From the NCBI GenBank assembly GCA_002573585.1, contig PDNB01000048.1, forward strand, positions 62,001 through 126,000: a DNA stretch of 64,000 nt. Reading direction: 5' to 3'. Both the position numbers and the translations under genes were made by a program. Below, piece by piece: positions 59,559-64,000 of this stretch. Origin of the DNA: Helicocarpus griseus UAMH5409. Its lineage: Eukaryota > Ascomycota > Eurotiomycetes > Onygenales > Ajellomycetaceae. Every line of letters begins with the position of its first letter. The first letter of the stretch is position 1. The notes under the pieces were generated by a model, which had not been told where the DNA came from, made no database searches, and was given only the letters and a program-made list of their open reading frames with translations.

Positions 59559-60052
59559 CAAGTGATAGTGCGCATTTTGTGCGAGGAAAAACACGTCAGA
59601 CAAAATATCACACTTAGGGCCCTGTGTCTTAAGGATTGATCCTTTGGTTCCAGCGGTTCCTTTTCCTGGTAAAACGAAGAAGACATCGATGTTATGTTAT
59701 TGCACAGGGCAACTTCATAACAATGTAGGAGACCTGGCCTTAATTAAGGTCGGTATTTGATATGACACAAGAGTCGTGAGGATTTTTGCGTCGAATATTC
59801 GCGCCCAAGATTAAATGGATCTTACACATATCAACTGCTACTCCCAGTAAAGCGATGAGGAATTCATTAAGAATTTAGTACATTCGTACTATAAAGCTAT
59901 ATAGCATATGTCCAAATAGATTCTACACATCTACATGTATACACATCATCTTTCGTACAAATCGTAAGACCCATATACATTATCGTGGTCGTCAACGCCG
60001 TATGAGCTCCCGCCCCAAAAAAATAGCGGAATGCTTCATCGAAACTGACAAT
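59559..60052. other. Convergent intergenic region
   Basis: About 500 bp between two convergent genes, presumably both 3' UTRs. It is AT-rich and has no protein-like frame. Confidence 0.5.
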
Positions 60053-61353
60053 TCAAAGCTCATCCCGCTTCACTCCCTCCACTTTTTCCTCTTTCTTGCC
60101 GTACCATCCACCAACATTCTCCTTAGCATTCAACTTAACCATGCTAGTGATGAGCTCAAATGCAACCTGGGCAGCCGCCAGCGCTGTGTTCTCCGTCACA
60201 GAATCATAGCTCGGCGAGACCTCCACAATATCCGCACCGACCAGGTTCAGCTTCTCGATACCGCGCAAGATCCTGATCAGCTCACGGGTGGTCCATCCAC
60301 CGGGTTCGGGAGTACCGGTGCCAGGCGCAAGACCGGGATCCAGCACATCAATATCCAAGCTCAAGTAGACGGGCTCGTCAGGGGAAAGTCCGACGCGCGA
60401 GATGATCTGGTCAATAACGCCCTTAGGTCCGACATCATCAATGTCATCGGCATGGATGCGGTAGAATCCCTGCTCTGGGCCAGGGTTTGAGTAATCGCCA
60501 TCATCCAGACCGGTCAGGCGGGTGCGCAGACCCGCATGGGCGGAGCTAGTGTTGGATATCAATCCTTCACGGCTGGCAGTGTGGAAAAAGCTTCCGTGGT
60601 TGAAACGGGATTGGTCGGAGGTCCAATAAGCGGCATAGCGGACAGGGTTCCAGGTATCCAGATGGGCATCGAAGTGCAGTACGGTAATGGGCTTTCCGTA
60701 GATCTTGTACAGGGCGCGCAGGGCCGGCAGGGTGATGCTGTGGTCGCCACCCAGCGTGACGAGTTTGGGTTTTCCATTGGAGATGCCTGGGATAGGGTTC
60801 GGGACGGGACGGGTGCCGAGTTCCAGGAAGGCCTCGTACATTTGGCGCTCTGCGAGGCCATTGTCGAAGGGTGTGACGGGAATATCGCCGCAGTCCAGGA
60901 TACGGGCCCAGTTTAGATATGGGTTGATTGCGGCGCGAGTGTTGTAGCTGTTCGCCGGCAGCTGGCGGGCACTTGCAGCACGGATGGCGCGGGGTCCGAA
61001 ACGGGCTCCTGGGCGGTAGGAAACGGCAGTGTCGAAGGGGGCACCGAGGACGGCGATGTCGTATTGCTCATCAGGCTCGATGAGACATTTGACGTGCTTG
61101 AGATGGGCGAAGGTTGAGACTCCGGCGAATCCCCACTGATAAGAAATGTTCGAGGTCAGAAAGATTGTATAACTAGGAGTAGAAGGGGGGAAGGCCTGCT
61201 TCTCCCTACCTCTTGATCCCATTTCTTCAAAAGCTCTTCCCTGCGCTCAATAGGGATCTCCTCGTGTTCATCGCCGTGGCCATGGTGGGCATATGCCGGG
61301 CGGAGACAGAGGAGCAATCCAGTAAGGATGCTAGTCCAGCTTGTGGGCAGCAT
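60053..61353 (-). CDS. Agmatinase/arginase-family enzyme with signal peptide and C-terminal RDEL
   Basis: Two exons (61210-61353 and 60053-61135) give 408 residues. The first 22 residues (LPTSWTSILTGLLLCLRPAY) are a good signal peptide, followed by a His-rich bit (HHGHGDEHEE). The ureohydrolase marks are complete: LVTLGGDHSITLP, VLHFDAHLDTW and YLSLDIDVLDPGLAPGTGTP, supplying the His and Asp ligands for two manganese ions. The last residues are KRDEL, like the KDEL/HDEL signal for ER retention. Family enzymes hydrolyse agmatine or guanidino compounds to urea and an amine. The substrate and the reason for entry into the secretory pathway are unknown. It is transcribed divergently from the beta-ketoacyl synthase, sharing 495 bp of promoter. 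Confidence 0.9.
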
Positions 61354-61848
61354 TTTCTTTTCTCTGTTAGCTATCTATACGTGGAATATGCTACGAATTC
61401 CCAGGTCCTCCACAGACGCAGAGAAAGAAAAAAGAAACAGCGGGGCATGGTGACCGAGAGATTTGGCGGGTTTTGATCTCGGGATCGGGAGCTATGGACG
61501 GCGGAAGACGGGATGTGATTGGAAGACACTCGGCAATTCAGTGGGGCGGGGCGGGGCGGGATGATAAGCGCCGGCAGCGGGCTATCGGCATGCTGACTCA
61601 GCTCTCGGGGTGCCGAGAATTCGGCCATCAACACGATCTCGGAGAATATTGACCATACAGACGCAGCGAGACAAAGAGTAAACTTGTCAATGATCACTAC
61701 GCCAAAGATTTTCTGCTCATCTTTTCATATCTTTGGATGTCTCGGTGAAATGCATAACAGCGCCTCATAATATCTAGACCACTTCGGCTCCATCCATCCC
61801 ATTTTCCCCCCGCGCAACATCCCCAGCTCATGCCATAGCAGCCGTGTC
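61354..61848. promoter_or_regulatory. Divergent promoter of the agmatinase-like and beta-ketoacyl synthase genes
   Basis: The 495 bp between the two start codons is the only upstream space for both genes. It includes a G-rich GGGGCGGGGCGGGGCGGGAT block near 61541-61560. No element specific to a known regulator is certain. Confidence 0.5.
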
Positions 61849-63695
61849 ATGCGCCGGGTTGCAGTTACAGGATTGGGCGCAGTCACTCCACTCGGAATCG
61901 GTAGGTTACTCTCTGGTGTTTTAAGCTTCAGCCACGTAGAAGACATCGGCATTTGCCGCGGTCCGGGGTAGCATCATTAACGACTCTCTGGAATTGCTCT
62001 GTCATATAACCGGCCGATAAGGACGGTTAATGTTCTAATATTTGATTTCCGTCAGGTATACGACGAACATGGAAACGACTGTTAGATGGCCACTGTGGGA
62101 TTGTTTCGGTAAAAGATAGGGATCCTAGGTATACAGACCTGCCATGCCAGATTGCCGCCCTGGTCCCCCAAGGCCCAAAAGCTGAAGGCGCCTGGAGGGC
62201 ATCGGATTGGTTAAACCGTGATGTATGCAAAGAATTACCTTGTCTTTCCACCTTCAGAAAACTGCACAGTACGATCATGCACTAATATTTGACTACAGAC
62301 GGAGAGGAAGACCGCCAAGTTCACTCAATATGCTCTAGCTGCTACTGAGGAAGCCCTGGAAGACGCAGGCTGGAAGCCTACTAGTCATGAACAGAAAGAA
62401 ATGACTGTGAGGAGGCTCTGCATTGTTAATGCTACCCTAGCGGATCCGGCCGGTTGACTTGTCATAGGGCGTATGTTTAGGATCTGGCATTGGCAACTTC
62501 GACGAGATTTACGATACCTCACTCACTTATGATAATGGCGTATGTTGCGGTTATGAATAGTTTCGTTGCTCAACGATGATTTTTTATGCTGACGTGCCAT
62601 TTTTAAACTAGGGCTACCGAAAGATCTCGCCCCTCTTCGTCCCCAAGCTTCTTATTAACCTAGGTGCCGGGCACATTTCAATGAAATATGGATTCGCTGT
62701 ATGTTCTGGAACTTATAAATGTATATTTTTGTCAAATAAAAACTAACATACCTCCAGGGTCCCAACCATGCCGCCACAACTGCGTGCACAACAGGAGCCC
62801 ACTCTATCGGCGATGCATCCCGCTTCATTGCCTGCGGAGATGCGGATGTCATGATAGCGGGAGGGGCCGAGTCATGTATCCACCCGTTAGTCCTAGGTGG
62901 GTTCTCCAGATGTAGAAGCCTAGCTACGTCATACAATGACTCGCCGGAGAAAGCTTCAAGGCCCTTCGACAGGGATCGTGAAGGGTTCATCGTAGGGGAG
63001 GGAGCGGCAGTTGTTGTCCTAGAGGTATGTCTGTGGTTTCTTTTCCTATATGCGGTCCCTTCTCAACAAGTAAAAACTAATTTTTTCGATAGGAACTCGA
63101 ACATGCTAAGTCGCGCGGCGCACATATTTATGCCGAGCTCAAAGGTTACGGCTGCTCCGGGGATGCACACCACATGACAGCGCCGAAGGAGAGCGGAGAA
63201 GGAGCTCTATCAGCCATGAAGCGAGCGTTAAAAAACGCTCAAGTTTCTCCGGGCAAGGTTGATTATATCAATGCGCATGGGACGTCGACGGTGATTGGAG
63301 ACGCGGCGGAGAACTTTGCGATCAAATCGCTCTTGCTTGGAAGCGGAGGCAAGCAGAGGGCTGCTGATATCAATGTCAGCAGCACGAAGGGCGCCGTTGG
63401 ACATTTGCTGGGAGGAGCTGGGGCGATTGAAGCAGTGTTTTCTATAATGGCGATCCGCGAGGTATGTTATCGACAATTATTGATAGGCAGATGCGCTGTC
63501 GTGTTATGTTTTGCTAATGTGATGTATCTGTTACAGAATTCCCTACCCCCTACAATCAACCTGGATAATACGACAGAGGAATTTGACTGCAATTACGTGC
63601 CCAATGTTGCGCAGCAGAGGCAGGTCGATGTGGTTCTAACCAACAGTTTTGGGTTCGGGGGAACGAACAGTAGCATTTGCTTTGCTAGATATTAA
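61849..63695 (+). CDS. 3-oxoacyl-ACP synthase, mitochondrial (Cem1/KAS-like)
   Basis: Eight exons (61849-61900, 62056-62222, 62299-62406, 62468-62539, 62612-62698, 62758-63024, 63093-63461, 63537-63695) sum to 1281 nt, 426 residues, all in phase. It starts MRRVAVTGLGAVTPLGIGIR, the standard KAS opening. Catalytic residues: Cys in NHAATTACTTGAHSIGDA, His in INAHGTSTVIGD and His in STKGAVGHLLGGAG. GSGIGNFDEIYD and the end NSFGFGGTNSSICF are also typical. The enzyme condenses malonyl-ACP with acyl-ACP in mitochondrial fatty-acid synthesis (lipoic-acid precursor). The N-terminus is short, so any mitochondrial signal must lie within the first exon; an alternative upstream start is not obvious. Multi-exon structure argues against recent bacterial transfer. 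Confidence 0.92.
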
Positions 63696-64000
63696 AATCC
63701 GCCTGTGAATATATGTAGTTTTGCTTTTTCACCCCAACTTCTGACAAAACCCGAGGTGTATTTCGGTATTGCCCATGAAGTAATTCGTCTATATATATCT
63801 AGTAGACGACAGCTTCCTATACCAACGACACTCTCTCACTATATACATACACAAACACATCAGCGGATCAAACCAATTGTTATCTTCCGACTCCTTTGAA
63901 TTTCTTTGAGTTTTCCCTAGCTACCGAACTATATTCTATTCTTATTAAGTCTTCCAAAGTTACCATTCGCCCGCTCTCATGGAAGTCACATGACCCAGTC
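63696..64000. other. Downstream region to window end
   Basis: Contains the 3' UTR of the beta-ketoacyl synthase gene. Nothing further is recognised. Confidence 0.5.

Noticed and set aside
1..64000. CRISPR arrays, bacterial operons, rRNA genes, prophage
   Set aside because: Introns, a Pol III tRNA and fungal gene families mark this as eukaryotic nuclear DNA; no such features were found.

Overview
The window reads as nuclear DNA of a filamentous ascomycete. Most genes are broken by short introns (about 45-150 nt, GTRNGT donors and YAG acceptors), and the families are typical of moulds: a Zn2Cys6-type regulator, a siderophore transporter, a GT69 CAP59-like mannosyltransferase, a KP4-like secreted protein, a P450 and F-box and SRPK-like gene families. 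Secreted xylan- and cutin-attacking enzymes suggest a saprotroph or plant-associated species. Eurotiomycetes is my best guess, but this is inference; no species-level marker was recognised.

Layout. 1-6.7 kb holds a tight group of four genes that look like an amine or amino-acid catabolic cluster: regulator, class II aldolase, amino-acid permease and flavin amine oxidase. Three of the four carry one apparent disabling lesion each, so the cluster seems to be decaying. 7.7-22.2 kb is a housekeeping stretch: YL1/Vps72 of the SWR1 complex, a Jsn1/Puf2-like RRM+PUF protein with a long pyrimidine-rich leader, an unrecognised two-exon gene and the CAP59-like gene. 22.4-23.2 kb is a complete 778-bp foldback (MITE-like) element flanked by TA. 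Beside it lies an SRPK-like kinase pseudogene that has lost its glycine-rich loop. Then follow a DUF1349 protein, tRNA-Glu(CTC), a nine-exon GH10 xylanase, a siderophore transporter and a six-exon P450. 38.6-43.5 kb carries a tubby-like or LURP-like protein, a fungal kinase-like gene and a KP4-like small secreted protein. 46.3-47.2 kb is CDC42. 49.4-51.5 kb is a cutinase with a long repetitive FPFPIPTGG region. 53.9-56.4 kb is a degenerate F-box gene. The right end has a CE15 glucuronoyl esterase, an agmatinase-family enzyme with a signal peptide and a C-terminal RDEL, and a complete mitochondrial-type beta-ketoacyl synthase.

How the genes fit together. GH10 xylanase and glucuronoyl esterase act on the same plant polymer, and each has an exact GGCTAAA (XlnR/Xyr1-type) motif about 310-340 bp upstream of its ATG. 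The siderophore transporter has two exact 9-bp matches to the SreA-type GATA consensus, 40 bp apart, about 1 kb upstream. The most notable items are the decaying amine-use cluster, the foldback element, the repetitive cutinase with its stop-free intron, and the possibly ER-retained agmatinase-like enzyme. I did not find a system that I can call wholly new. All splice models are read by eye from phase, splice signals and family similarity and have no transcript support.
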